A stretch of DNA of 26,694 nucleotides from contig JBGOUJ010000027.1 in assembly GCA_041477005.1 (NCBI GenBank), positions 1-26,694 of the forward strand. Reading direction: 5' to 3'. A program made the translations under genes and the position numbers. The stretch is from JBGOUJ01 sp041477005 (GTDB lineage Bacteria; Acidobacteriota; Terriglobia; Bryobacterales; JACQDG01). The notes below the pieces were generated by a model. That model worked only from the letters and a program-made list of their open reading frames with translations. It was not told the origin of the DNA and ran no database searches. Shown piece after piece: positions 1 through 8,539 of the stretch (within the stretch, counting starts at the first letter, position 1; each line of letters opens with the position of its first letter).

Positions 1-251
1 ACTACCGCCATGGAGAGGGGAATTCCCTCCTCTGCGTTCGACTGCCTCAATCGGATTGAAGTTCCCCTCCCCGTCCGGCGGCTGTATTGCTGGATGGGGA
101 AGGGCCTGTCCTCGAGCCCTTGGCGATGCTCAAGGGTGAACTCCGCGAACGATGGCCGCGCACCGCGCCATTGGCGCCTACGGCGCTGGGCCGGATGGGG
201 CGCGGGCGAAGGATGCGCCTCCGCCTGGTCAAGCGCAAATCGCAGCCGCCC
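1..251. other. Non-coding stretch downstream of ureG1
   Basis: No recognisable gene. Open frames here have no family-like sequence. An imperfect palindrome centred on GGGGAATTCCC lies at about 14-33. It could be part of a terminator or repeat, but it has no T-tract. Confidence 0.4.
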
Positions 252-893
252 CTAAGCGGTCCCCAACAGCCCCTGCTTCTCGATGAACGCAAGCACGGTC
301 TCCAGGCCCTGGCCCGTCTTGAGGTTGGTGAAGACGAAGGGGCGGTCGCCCCGCATGCGCTGGGCGTCGCGGGCCATCACCTCCAGGGAGGCGCCCACAT
401 AGGGGGCCAGGTCGATCTTGTTGATGATGAGCAGGTCGGAGCGGGTGATGCCGGGCCCGCCCTTGCGGGGAATCTTGTCGCCCGCCGCCACGTCGATCAC
501 GTAGAGCGTGAGGTCGGAAAGCTCGGGGCTGAAGGTGGCGGCCAGGTTGTCGCCGCCGCTTTCCACGATCACCAGATCCAAACCGGGGAACTTGGCGCAG
601 AGCTGATCGACGGCGCGCAGGTTGATGGACGCGTCCTCGCGGATGGCCGTGTGGGGACAGCCGCCGGTCTCCACCCCCACGATCCGTTCCGCGGGCAGCG
701 CCTGGCTGCGCACGAGGAACTCCGCGTCCTCCTTGGTGTAGATGTCGTTGGTGACCACCGCCACATTGTAGCGGTCGCGCATGCGCTTGCAGAGGGCGTC
801 CACGAGGGCCGTCTTGCCGGAGCCGACGGGGCCGCCGACGCCCACGCGCAGGGGGTGCTGGGTGGCGAGGTTGGGTGTGCGTACAGCGTTCAT
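252..893 (-). CDS. ureG: Urease accessory GTPase UreG (copy 1)
   Basis: UreG is a SIMIBI-class GTPase that carries nickel to apo-urease in the UreD-F-G complex in the cytoplasm. At 213 aa it has the usual family length. Visible motifs are the P-loop GPVGSGKT (residues 21-28), the nickel-binding Cys-Pro-His (79-81) inside VETGGCPH, the VESGGDN segment and the NKID base-specificity motif. Its ATG overlaps the ureF1 stop by four bases (ATGA), so translation is coupled and it is the last gene of ureE-F-G. By hand count 13 of 15 Arg codons are CGC and Pro is almost always CCC. This is very unlike ureG copy 2 at 8540-9211, so the two copies are not a recent duplication. The family call is very secure. 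Confidence 0.97.
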   Translation of the reverse strand: MNAVRTPNLATQHPLRVGVGGPVGSGKTALVDALCKRMRDRYNVAVVTNDIYTKEDAEFLVRSQALPAERIVGVETGGCPHTAIREDASINLRAVDQLCAKFPGLDLVIVESGGDNLAATFSPELSDLTLYVIDVAAGDKIPRKGGPGITRSDLLIINKIDLAPYVGASLEVMARDAQRMRGDRPFVFTNLKTGQGLETVLAFIEKQGLLGTA

Positions 894-1600
894 GAGCGGA
901 ACAGGCGTGAGTACTGGGTTTCATGCTGGGCGCTGGCGATGGCCAGGCCGGGTGCGGCGGCGCCGATCTCCGCCTCGGGCAGGGCCAGGCCCGCAGTGAC
1001 CGCGGCGGGAATGCGCTCGCCCAGGCTGCCCAGCAGGCGTTGCCCCGCTGTCTGGCCCAGCGGCACCAGCTTCACCGCCGCGGAGACCTGGTGCTCCACG
1101 TAGGTCCACAGCAGTCCCGCCGCCGACGCCAGCGGGGCGATGCGCCAGTGCAGGGAGGCCAGGGCCCAGGGCAACGGCAGCGCGCACGCGGGGTCATGGG
1201 CCCAGGGCGCGGCCTCGGCAATCCCCAAGTCCGCCAGCAGCCGCGCCAGGGACTGGCCCATGGCACGGTCCTCCGCCTGCAGCTCGGCGGATTCGCGGCT
1301 GGCCGCCAGGAACGTGGCCCAGCGGCGCGCGGCCGCGGAGTCGCCCGCCTCCAGCGCGTCACGCAGGCGCACCAGCACCGGCACGTCCACGCGCCCCCAC
1401 ACCTGGGCCAGCAAGCCGCCTACCCAGCGCCCGACCCCCGCCTCGTCCGTCACCCATCCGGCGCCCACGGCCCACTCCAGGCCGTGGGAGTAGGCGTAGG
1501 CGCCCACCGGCAGCGCGGGGCTGACCAGTTGCATCAGCCGCAGCAGCGCGGGGGACACCGCCTCCAGTGCGGCGGCGCGCGGTGCCGACTCAGTGCTCAT
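890..1600 (-). CDS. ureF: Urease accessory protein UreF (copy 1)
   Basis: UreF is an all-helical protein that bridges UreD and UreG and checks GTP-dependent nickel insertion. The product is 236 aa, close to family length. The N-terminal helix carries the LVSPALPVGAYAYSHGLE signature, and the C terminus ends in the conserved IASAQHETQYSRLFRS tail, which closely matches the family (HETxYSRLFRS). I chose the ATG at 1600 because it overlaps the end of ureE by 11 bases and begins just before the conserved N-terminus. The open frame continues further upstream only as a shadow of the ureE histidine tail. It lies in a compact ureE-ureF-ureG run with overlapping ends. Confidence 0.95.
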   Translation of the reverse strand: MSTESAPRAAALEAVSPALLRLMQLVSPALPVGAYAYSHGLEWAVGAGWVTDEAGVGRWVGGLLAQVWGRVDVPVLVRLRDALEAGDSAAARRWATFLAASRESAELQAEDRAMGQSLARLLADLGIAEAAPWAHDPACALPLPWALASLHWRIAPLASAAGLLWTYVEHQVSAAVKLVPLGQTAGQRLLGSLGERIPAAVTAGLALPEAEIGAAAPGLAIASAQHETQYSRLFRS

Positions 1601-2132
1601 GGCCGTGCCCATGTCCGTGGGAGTGCCCGTGAGGATCGTGACCATGGCCGTGCTGGCTAGCGTCGTCGAGGTCGTGCCCATGGTCTGCCCCAGGGCCGTG
1701 CGAATGCCCATGCCCGCCGTAGGCGCCCGCCTCTGGCTCGAAGGGCAGCTTCTCGGCGGACACGGCCAGCCCCAGATCGCGCACCATATCGTCCAGCACA
1801 TGGTCGTGCAGATAGCGCAGTTCGCCCGGCCCCACCTGCAGCGCCACGTGGCGGTTTCCCAGGTGGTAGGCCGCGCGGGCCAGCAGGGACGCATCGCCCG
1901 TGCGCGCGCACGAGACCGCTTCCGGGGCGGCCCGCACGCGGATCACCGCGCCGTCCTCCGCCCGCAGCAGGTCGCCCTCCTTCAGCACCGTGCCGCGCGG
2001 CAGGAACAGGGCCGCCTCCGCGCCGCTCTCCAGGCGCGTGCGTAGGCGGCTGCGGCGCCGCTCCTCGAAGGGCAGCCACAGGCTGTCCCGCGCGATCGCG
2101 CCCGCCGGGGCCAGTTCGGTGATGCGCAGCAT
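1590..2132 (-). CDS. ureE: Urease nickel metallochaperone UreE
   Basis: UreE binds nickel and passes it to UreG. The protein is 180 aa: an N-terminal peptide-binding domain (about 1-70), then the metal-binding domain with the conserved GNRH (92-95) and YLHDH (107-111). A very His-rich tail starts at about residue 140, with repeated HGH units to the last residue; this tail is typical of UreE proteins that store several nickel ions. The ATG at 2132 starts the family-like MLRITEL. The open frame upstream of it is translated dispersed repeat and was not used. It overlaps ureF1 by 11 bases. A 219-bp gap full of repeats separates it from ureC, so it may have its own transcript. Confidence 0.94.
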   Translation of the reverse strand: MLRITELAPAGAIARDSLWLPFEERRRSRLRTRLESGAEAALFLPRGTVLKEGDLLRAEDGAVIRVRAAPEAVSCARTGDASLLARAAYHLGNRHVALQVGPGELRYLHDHVLDDMVRDLGLAVSAEKLPFEPEAGAYGGHGHSHGPGADHGHDLDDASQHGHGHDPHGHSHGHGHGHEH

Positions 2133-2165
2133 GAAGACTCGCGACGCTCCGAAAAAACTGCTGAA

Positions 2166-2193
2166 CCACAAAGACCACGAAGACCACAAAGTG
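2166..2193. repeat. Dispersed CACAAAG/CACGAAG repeat, copy 1
   Basis: Three near-identical 9-10 base units (CCACAAAGA, CCACGAAGA, CCACAAAGT). The same motif family occurs in opposite orientation at 2297-2332, so the two copies form an imperfect inverted pair across the ureC-ureE gap. Repeats of this type are common between genes in acidobacterial genomes (recalled, not searched). Confidence 0.6.
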
Positions 2194-2221
2194 AACTGCC
2201 AAGGAATTTTTCACAGCATCT

Positions 2222-2249
2222 CGTCATGCTGAGCGCAGCGAAGCATCCC
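2222..2249. repeat. Short dispersed intergenic repeat (CATGCTGAGCGCAGCGAAGC type)
   Basis: The core CATGCTGAGCGCAGCGAAGC closely resembles a short repeat seen between genes of many bacteria. It is partly palindromic (GATGCTT against GTCATGC) and sits between the two inverted CACAAAG-type repeats. Confidence 0.5.
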
Positions 2250-2296
2250 TGTGCAAAACCTCAAATCAAACGAGTGGAGATCCAAACCTGCTCTTC

Positions 2297-2332
2297 CTTT
2301 GTGACCTTCGTGTTCCCTTCGTGTCCTTTGTG
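2297..2332. repeat. Dispersed CACAAAG/CACGAAG repeat, copy 2 (inverted)
   Basis: Reads CTTTGTGACCTTCGTG, then CCTTCGTGTCCTTTGTG, which is the complement of the unit at 2166-2193. It ends about 20 bases past the ureC stop, so it would lie in the ureC 3' untranslated region. Confidence 0.6.
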
Positions 2333-2351
2333 TTGAAGCCGTTTGCAGTTC

Positions 2352-4072
<1,721 letters not shown>

Positions 4073-4076
<4 letters not shown>

Positions 4077-4393
4077 CGCTTTGCCTTGTCCAGCGGCCCG
4101 TTGACCCGTCCGTTATGGCCGAAAATGGCGCGGGCGCCGGCAAAGTCGACCAACAGGACCTCTTTCTCCTCGCCCGGCTCGAAGCGGACGGCCGTGCCGG
4201 CGGCGATATTCAGCCGCATGCCGTAAGCCGCCTGGCGGTCGAACTGCAGCGCCCGATTCACCTCAAAAAAGTGGAAATGGCTGCCGACTTGCACCGGCCG
4301 GTCGCCGGTGTGCCGGACCACCACCCGCGCCGTCCGGCGCCCGGCGTTGGCCTCAATGGGCTGGTTCTCGAGCAGGTATTCTCCAGGTTTCAT
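4073..4393 (-). CDS. ureB: Urease subunit beta UreB
   Basis: Small structural subunit of urease, 106 aa, normal length. It starts MKPGEYLL and has the family core QVGSHFHFFEVN and the AAGTAVRFEPGEEKEV segment. It overlaps ureC by four bases and follows ureA after 35 bases. That spacer holds a perfect 6-bp inverted repeat (TAGCCA/TGGCTA, 4398-4418) just upstream of the start, next to a weak AGAGG ribosome-binding site. Confidence 0.97.
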
Positions 4394-4397
4394 AAAT

Positions 4398-4418
4398 TAG
4401 CCAGTGCCTCTGTGGCTA
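4398..4418 (-). promoter_or_regulatory. Small hairpin in the ureA-ureB spacer
   Basis: TAGCCA and TGGCTA form a perfect 6-bp stem with a 9-base loop, ending five bases before the ureB start on the transcript. It encloses the likely ribosome-binding site, so it could modulate ureB translation. It may also be chance; no function is shown. Confidence 0.25.
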
Positions 4419-4428
4419 GTCCCATCCC

Positions 4429-4731
4429 TCATTTCACCGGGTCGTGGACGGTCACCAGTTTGGTCCCGTCGGGGAAGGTCGCCTCCACCTGGACCTCGTG
4501 GATCATCTCGGGGACGCCTTCCATCACGTCCTCGCGCTTCAGGATATTGGCGCCGAAGGTCATGATTTCGGCGACGGTTTTGCCGTCCCGGGCGGCTTCG
4601 AGAATCTCGGCGGAGAGGATCGCCATCGCTTCCGGATAGTTCAGTTTGAGGCCGCGGGCCCGGCGCCGGCGCGCGACCTCGGCGGCCACGAATATGAGAA
4701 GTTTCTCCTGCTCACGCGGGGTCAGGTGCAT
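4429..4731 (-). CDS. ureA: Urease subunit gamma UreA
   Basis: Small structural subunit of urease, 100 aa, the usual length. The family sequence runs from MHLTPREQEKLLIF through LNYPEAMAILSAEILE to VQVEATFPDGTKLVTVHDPV. It begins six bases after the ureD stop, and no strong ribosome-binding site is visible, so translation is probably coupled to ureD. Confidence 0.97.
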   Translation of the reverse strand: MHLTPREQEKLLIFVAAEVARRRRARGLKLNYPEAMAILSAEILEAARDGKTVAEIMTFGANILKREDVMEGVPEMIHEVQVEATFPDGTKLVTVHDPVK

Positions 4732-4737
4732 AAGTCG

Positions 4738-5520
4738 CTAATAAGTCTTTCGCGGCGGCACGGCCGGCCGCCCGTACAATTCGAGTTTCGCGGCCTGCCA
4801 GAAAGCCGGCAAGCCCTTGGCGATGTCTCGCCCGCCAACGCTCAGGGCGCGGATGACCAGTCCGTGATCCGGCAGCGTGCTCACGCCCCATAAGGCTTCG
4901 CCCGGGCGCGTCAGTTGGGCGGCCAGCTCCCCCAGCCGCTGTTCGAGCGCGCGCCACCGCACCGCCTCGACGCCTACGCGGCAGGCGTAGAGGCTCGAGA
5001 AATAACGATACGGGCCCAGCCGCACCGGCGAGCGAAGCGGTCGAAGCGACGGCTCCAGCCGAATACGCTCCACAGCGAGGGGCTTGCCGGCGGCGGCCAA
5101 GTCCAGTTTCAGCTCGAACAGCTCGTACGCGAAAAGCTCGTCGCGGGCTTCGCGCCCCGGGGCGACCGTTTCCCACCAGAAAAGGCCGGCGCCGTCTCCC
5201 ATCTCGATCCGGGTCTCCTGGCGGTAACGCGAGCCGGCGAAAGGGATCAGCGGATCGGGCACATATTCCAGCAGGCCGTTCTCACCCACCAGAAACTCCT
5301 GGATCTGGAAGGCGACCGGAGCCTCGCGGCGGCTGCGGTAAACGCGGGTGGCGCCGGTCGAGGTGAGCTGGGCCCCGGCTCCGGGTCCGACTTCTACCGC
5401 CAGCCGCAGCCGATCGCCGCCCAGCACCCCACCGGAAAGATTGTGCAGGTGCACCAGGGCGCCGCCATCGTCCAGCGGGAAGGCGCGGACCATCTGGAGC
5501 GGCGGCCGCTGCTCTTCCAC
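4738..5520 (-). CDS. ureD: Urease accessory protein UreD (start uncertain)
   Basis: UreD (UreH) docks on apo-urease and, with UreF and UreG, channels nickel to the active site. Family segments are clear: QMVRAFPLDDGGALVHLHN, LSGGVLGGDRL, TSTGATRVYRS and the E..PDPLIPFAGSRY region. The coordinates use the only normal in-frame start, GTG at 5520 (260 aa). However, family-like sequence continues upstream in frame, reading RLRFERTAGAGPTVVRV, as in the first strands of UreD. Between 5521 and the ureF2 stop (5620-5622) there is no ATG, GTG or TTG; the only candidate is CTG at 5608-5610. UreD is also in the same frame as ureF2. A CTG start, readthrough of the TAG, or a damaged 5' end are all possible. 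Confidence 0.9.
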   Translation of the reverse strand: MEEQRPPLQMVRAFPLDDGGALVHLHNLSGGVLGGDRLRLAVEVGPGAGAQLTSTGATRVYRSRREAPVAFQIQEFLVGENGLLEYVPDPLIPFAGSRYRQETRIEMGDGAGLFWWETVAPGREARDELFAYELFELKLDLAAAGKPLAVERIRLEPSLRPLRSPVRLGPYRYFSSLYACRVGVEAVRWRALEQRLGELAAQLTRPGEALWGVSTLPDHGLVIRALSVGGRDIAKGLPAFWQAAKLELYGRPAVPPRKTY

Positions 5521-5619
5521 CCGAACTACAGTCGGCCCGGCTCCTGCGGTCCGCTCAAAGCGAAGCCGGAGACACCCGTCGGCCCGATATAGTTTTTGCG
5601 CTTGCGGCAGTTGGCAATT

Positions 5620-6576
5620 CTAACTGATGAACAGGCGGGTCGCAAGCGCCGGATGCCGCATGGACGCCACGTCCAGCAAGGGCGTAAACGAGAACACCTC
5701 GTCTCGAGCGGCGACGTAGGTGGCGGCCGAGGTGGCTGGGGCTGAAGCGGCTGAGGCCGGAGCGGCTGGGGTCGAAGCGGCAGGGGCTGAAGTGGCTGGG
5801 GCTGAAGCGGCTGAGGTCGAAGCGGCTTCGGTCGAGCCGGCCCCCTTAGAGCCGCCTGCGGTCGAGAGAGCCGCGGCCGAGGTGGCCGGGATCGAGGTGG
5901 CTGACGAGGAAACGGCGGCAGCGCCGGCGGCGGTCCAGGGGACTGGGGTCGGGTCGGTTGCGGTCGATGGGGCTGGGGTCGAGCGGGCGGCGGCCCGGAC
6001 GACGGCCGGCTTGAGGTCCCAAAGCAAACGCCCGGCTTGGCTCTGGCCAAGCGGCAGCAGACGCTGGCAGGCCGAGACCAAGCCCGCGATCGATTGATGC
6101 AGGTAGGCTTGAGCGGCTGTCTCTTCGTCGAAGCCCAGTGCACCGGCCGCCAGGCCGAAAGCCGTGGGGTGATGGACATCAACCGCCGCCTGCCGGGCTG
6201 CCTGGAGAGCCTTCTCGAGCGGGGGAAGCTGCGTCAGGCGCCAGGCCAGCTCGAGAAACCGGCGCCCGAGCGTGACACTGGCGGCCCGGCTTTCCCGGGC
6301 CGGCTTACGAGCGCTCAACCGGCGATTGAGATCGAGCCAGCTTTCCGGCGCAAAGGACGGCGATGCGGCGACAGCCTGGGCGGCTCGGCAGAACACGGCT
6401 TCCAAGGCGCCTGCCTCGGCCAGGTAGTCCTGGAAGAACGACTCGAGATGCTCAATCTCGAGCACCCCTTCCGCCGCCAGAGTCTCCAAGCCGAAGGAAT
6501 GCGCCGCCGCGCCGATAGGCAACGCGCTGTCGGCCAGGTGCAAGAGTTGCAAAAGCTGCTGCGAGCCGGCTTCCAT
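5620..6576 (-). CDS. ureF: Urease accessory protein UreF (copy 2) with a long Ala/Ser/Pro/Thr insert
   Basis: A second UreF, 318 aa against roughly 230 for the family. Residues 1-195 carry UreF features: LLHLADSALPIGAAAHSFGLE, then LGRRFLELA, VHHPTAFG and QRLLPLGQ. The C-terminal FTPLLDVASMRHPALATRLF matches the conserved UreF tail. Between them lies an insert of about 90 residues made of Ala, Ser, Thr and Pro (197-288), encoded by a GC-rich tandem array at 5713-5988. The ATG at 6576 starts just before the conserved N-terminus. It is the first gene of the ureF2-D-A-B-C run. A TATAAT on the minus strand at 6602-6607 could be its promoter. Because the tail is in frame, the insert is probably a tolerated linker. 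Confidence 0.9.
   Translation of the reverse strand: MEAGSQQLLQLLHLADSALPIGAAAHSFGLETLAAEGVLEIEHLESFFQDYLAEAGALEAVFCRAAQAVAASPSFAPESWLDLNRRLSARKPARESRAASVTLGRRFLELAWRLTQLPPLEKALQAARQAAVDVHHPTAFGLAAGALGFDEETAAQAYLHQSIAGLVSACQRLLPLGQSQAGRLLWDLKPAVVRAAARSTPAPSTATDPTPVPWTAAGAAAVSSSATSIPATSAAALSTAGGSKGAGSTEAASTSAASAPATSAPAASTPAAPASAASAPATSAATYVAARDEVFSFTPLLDVASMRHPALATRLFIS
5713..5988. repeat. GC-rich tandem repeat array inside ureF2
   Basis: Degenerate repeats of GGCTGGGGCTGAAGCGGCTG and GGGGTCGAAGCGGC (plus strand). One 25-base stretch is exactly duplicated 60 bases apart, at 5732-5756 and 5792-5816. Units are multiples of three, so the frame survives. The array looks like a coding minisatellite prone to slippage. 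Confidence 0.75.
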
Positions 6577-6995
6577 TGGGTAGTCTTACGATCGCATTTT
6601 CATTATAACGGTGAGCCTTGGCTGCCGGTTCGCGTCATGGGAGATACCGTAGCGAGGCGCCGCCGGTCCGGCGCGCCGCGCGGAAGCGTAGTTGCTTCGG
6701 GCATTGCGCCAGCATCCACTTTAAGGAGAAGGCTCACAAGCCAATCCGTTCAGCAGTGATTGCATTTCCTTACCCCAGGCTCGCGGATAGAGGATGATCT
6801 GTAATGCCTCAGAGCCGAGCCACCCAACCAGGGCGATCCTGAAAATCCAAGTTGGAAATGGGCACCGAGCGTTGTCCTTTGAATCTGTCCGCATGCCAGG
6901 TTGCCAGACAGCCCGCGCCCGCGACCAAGCTGATAAAAGAGATCGCCTCTAGTTCTAGTACTCGGAACCCGGACACGGTTCACTTCCCGACTGGC
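6577..6995. other. Gene-poor gap between ureF2 and the DCD-like gene
   Basis: No secure gene. On the minus strand at 6721-6894 a 57-codon frame starting with ATG contains a plausible hydrophobic segment (PTWIFRIALVGWLGSEALQI) followed by LYPRAWGKEMQSLLNGLA. A neighbouring frame also reads protein-like, which suggests decayed coding sequence, but there is no ribosome-binding site and I do not recognise the family. Confidence 0.3.
6602..6607 (-). promoter_or_regulatory. Possible -10 element for ureF2-D-A-B-C
   Basis: A perfect TATAAT on the minus strand, 26 bases upstream of the ureF2 ATG. No good -35 box is seen at 16-18 bases, so this is only a candidate. Confidence 0.3.
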
Positions 6996-7130
6996 CTATC
7001 GAGCATCACTCGGCTTCTTTTGTTTTCGTTTCGGTGGCGGTTTCTTCGGTTCCGGCTTGACCTTCAGGAGGTCCGCTACCGCTTCCTTGAACCGGAGCGT
7101 GCTCTCAGTATACCTTTTGTCTGCGGCCAA
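6996..7130 (-). CDS. Possible small basic protein (44 aa) overlapping the DCD-like gene
   Basis: A short frame from TTG at 7130 reads as an acidic-basic helix (DKRYTESTLRFKEAVADLLK) followed by a Lys/Pro-rich tail (VKPEPKKPPPKRKQKKPSDAR). The composition is protein-like and quite unlike random antisense in this region. It overlaps the last 26 bases of the upstream gene in another frame, which would fit coupled translation. Against it are the TTG start and a weak ribosome-binding site. Function is unknown; it could be a small partner of the membrane protein upstream. Confidence 0.4.
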   Translation of the reverse strand: MAADKRYTESTLRFKEAVADLLKVKPEPKKPPPKRKQKKPSDAR

Positions 7131-8070
7131 GGAACTCAGCTAATAGCCAAAGCGCAATCCCGGCCAGAATCGCAATTGCGCCAATAGATCGACTGCCCAG
7201 GCCCTGACCCTGGAGGAAGACGGCGATTCCATACATGACCGATCCGGCCGCTACGATTCTCCCGATTGCGCCGAGGAACTTCCGGTCAAAAAGATCCTCA
7301 ACCCTTTCGAGGACTGTCTTCTGGGAGTCATCCACCTTGCCGGAAAGCTTTTTCGCCTCATCGGCTATCGTCTCCCTTAGAAGCAGCACGTCCTTGGAAA
7401 CGACCTCGAATTTGCCGTGGAGATCCGTCAACTCCGTACTGATGTGATCAAATGGATATCCGGCTTCTCGTAGTTGACGAGCTGGATCAAGTCGCTCTAC
7501 CGAGGAACTGACGAGGTGCTTTTTGGGAATGCTCGCGGGCATCTTGCGCGTAGACCGCGCGATTCCCTGAGTATTCTGATACTTGTCTTCGCTACGCTCT
7601 CCATAGGGGATCTCCGGCACCTCGCCTTCTTCGAGCAGGAAGATCGTCAACTTGAAGATAGGTTCTCCGTAGCCAAGAATGAAATCTCTGATGGAGCTGT
7701 TCCGCAACCCCCAGTTGAGCGTTCCTGTCCATCCCGAGTCCACTTTCGTCGCCGATTGCATGATACCTTCCCGCATCATTGTCGTTGTTGGCGTGATCAG
7801 CGCCATAAGATCGCAGCCGGGAAAAATCTTGTGGACTGCGTCTCTGCTGAAGGCGAAAGTTTCGTAGCTGGAGATGATAACGCTCTCGCCGGGCAGCACC
7901 TTCAGAAATGTGCCTGGACCGAGTTCCTTCTCCTCATCGGTTGATTGAAAAAGCACGTGCCTGCCGAGGCGAATCTCGATTCCGTTCGGGCTGATTCGGT
8001 TCTCGTCTGCGTTAAGGATGATCGCTCCGAGTAGTTTTCGGATGTCCTTATCGGCGAGGATCTTTGCCAT
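7105..8070 (-). CDS. Membrane-anchored protein with a degenerate dCTP-deaminase-like domain
   Basis: 321 aa. Residues 1-175 match the dCTP deaminase/dUTPase fold: MAKILADKDIRKLL at the start, ISPNGIEIRLG, PGESVIISSYETF, KVDSGWTGTLN and the typical end GERSEDKYQNTQGI (compare RREDAKYRNQQG in E. coli Dcd). The catalytic Glu that follows DPGWSG by seven residues in Dcd (E. coli Glu138) is Gly121 here, and the SSLxR segment is TPTTTMM, so deaminase activity is unlikely. Residues 205-265 look like a coiled coil. Two hydrophobic helices (about 269-286 and 296-315) should anchor it in the membrane. The ATG at 8070 has a strong GGAAGAGGGG upstream. Its GC content is lower than the urease genes around it, suggesting acquisition. 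Function is unknown; a nucleotide sensor is one idea. Confidence 0.75.
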   Translation of the reverse strand: MAKILADKDIRKLLGAIILNADENRISPNGIEIRLGRHVLFQSTDEEKELGPGTFLKVLPGESVIISSYETFAFSRDAVHKIFPGCDLMALITPTTTMMREGIMQSATKVDSGWTGTLNWGLRNSSIRDFILGYGEPIFKLTIFLLEEGEVPEIPYGERSEDKYQNTQGIARSTRKMPASIPKKHLVSSSVERLDPARQLREAGYPFDHISTELTDLHGKFEVVSKDVLLLRETIADEAKKLSGKVDDSQKTVLERVEDLFDRKFLGAIGRIVAAGSVMYGIAVFLQGQGLGSRSIGAIAILAGIALWLLAEFLGRRQKVY

Positions 8071-8202
8071 CGGCGGCCCCTCTTCCGCAACGCAGTTACG
8101 CTGGTCAGTACCGGGCACACCTTCCATGCTACTGTTCAAGGCGCGCCTCAACAGTTCGGAGACAAGGCCGATTCGCGGTCGGGCGTTTCCATCCCAAGTC
8201 TA

Positions 8203-8434
8203 TCACGCTGCGATCAGTTCCCCAAGTTCCCAGACGTGATCTGTGATACCCGCTTCCATGGCCGGGGTAACGCGGATCGTCTGGTGAATCCGGCAGAAAT
8301 TATAGTAGGCAAAATGCAGGCAGTAGGCAGCCCAGAAGATTCTCCCACTTCTTCGAGAAGGCGTTCGTCAACCGCGTGAGTCGCCGAAAGCACATACGGA
8401 TCGTGAGGTTCTGGCGTTCAACGTGGCCGGTCCA
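8203..8434 (-). pseudogene. Remnant of an IS1-like transposase, frameshifted
   Basis: Reading on the minus strand from 8434 gives WTGHVERQNLTIRM, then RRLTRLTNAFSKKWEN. After a one-base shift near 8335 the next frame continues as LHFAYYNFCRIHQTIRVTP, then AMEAGITDHVWELGELIAA and a stop at 8203. This is the C-terminal part of the transposase family with the VERxNLTxRM...NFCRIHxTLRVTPAM signature, which I recall as IS1-like. The N-terminal part is absent and I see no terminal inverted repeats. It lies just before ureG2, at one edge of the low-GC insertion, and marks past mobile-element activity. Confidence 0.75.
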
Positions 8435-8527
8435 TGTTCGCGATCCTCTCGGTGCTCCGAATCGAGTTTCCTTCGAGCAGCAGTTCGAGCGCCCGCGACG
8501 ACGGCCTCTCCTATCCTCCGCCCAGCG

Positions 8528-8533
8528 TATAAT
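8528..8533 (+). promoter_or_regulatory. -10 element placed for leaderless ureG2
   Basis: A perfect TATAAT ends seven bases before the GTG start of ureG2, so a standard transcription start would fall on or next to the start codon. No clear -35 box is seen. Confidence 0.4.
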
Positions 8534-8539
8534 CTAGGG

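Noticed and set aside
87..1103. Plus-strand frame opposite ureG1/ureF1
   Set aside because: Shadow of two overlapping, well-supported urease genes.
2133..2189. N-terminal extension of UreE
   Set aside because: It is translated dispersed repeat; family-like sequence begins at 2132.
8423..8539. N-terminal extension of UreG copy 2
   Set aside because: It overlaps the transposase remnant and is not UreG-like; the family N-terminus begins at GTG 8540.
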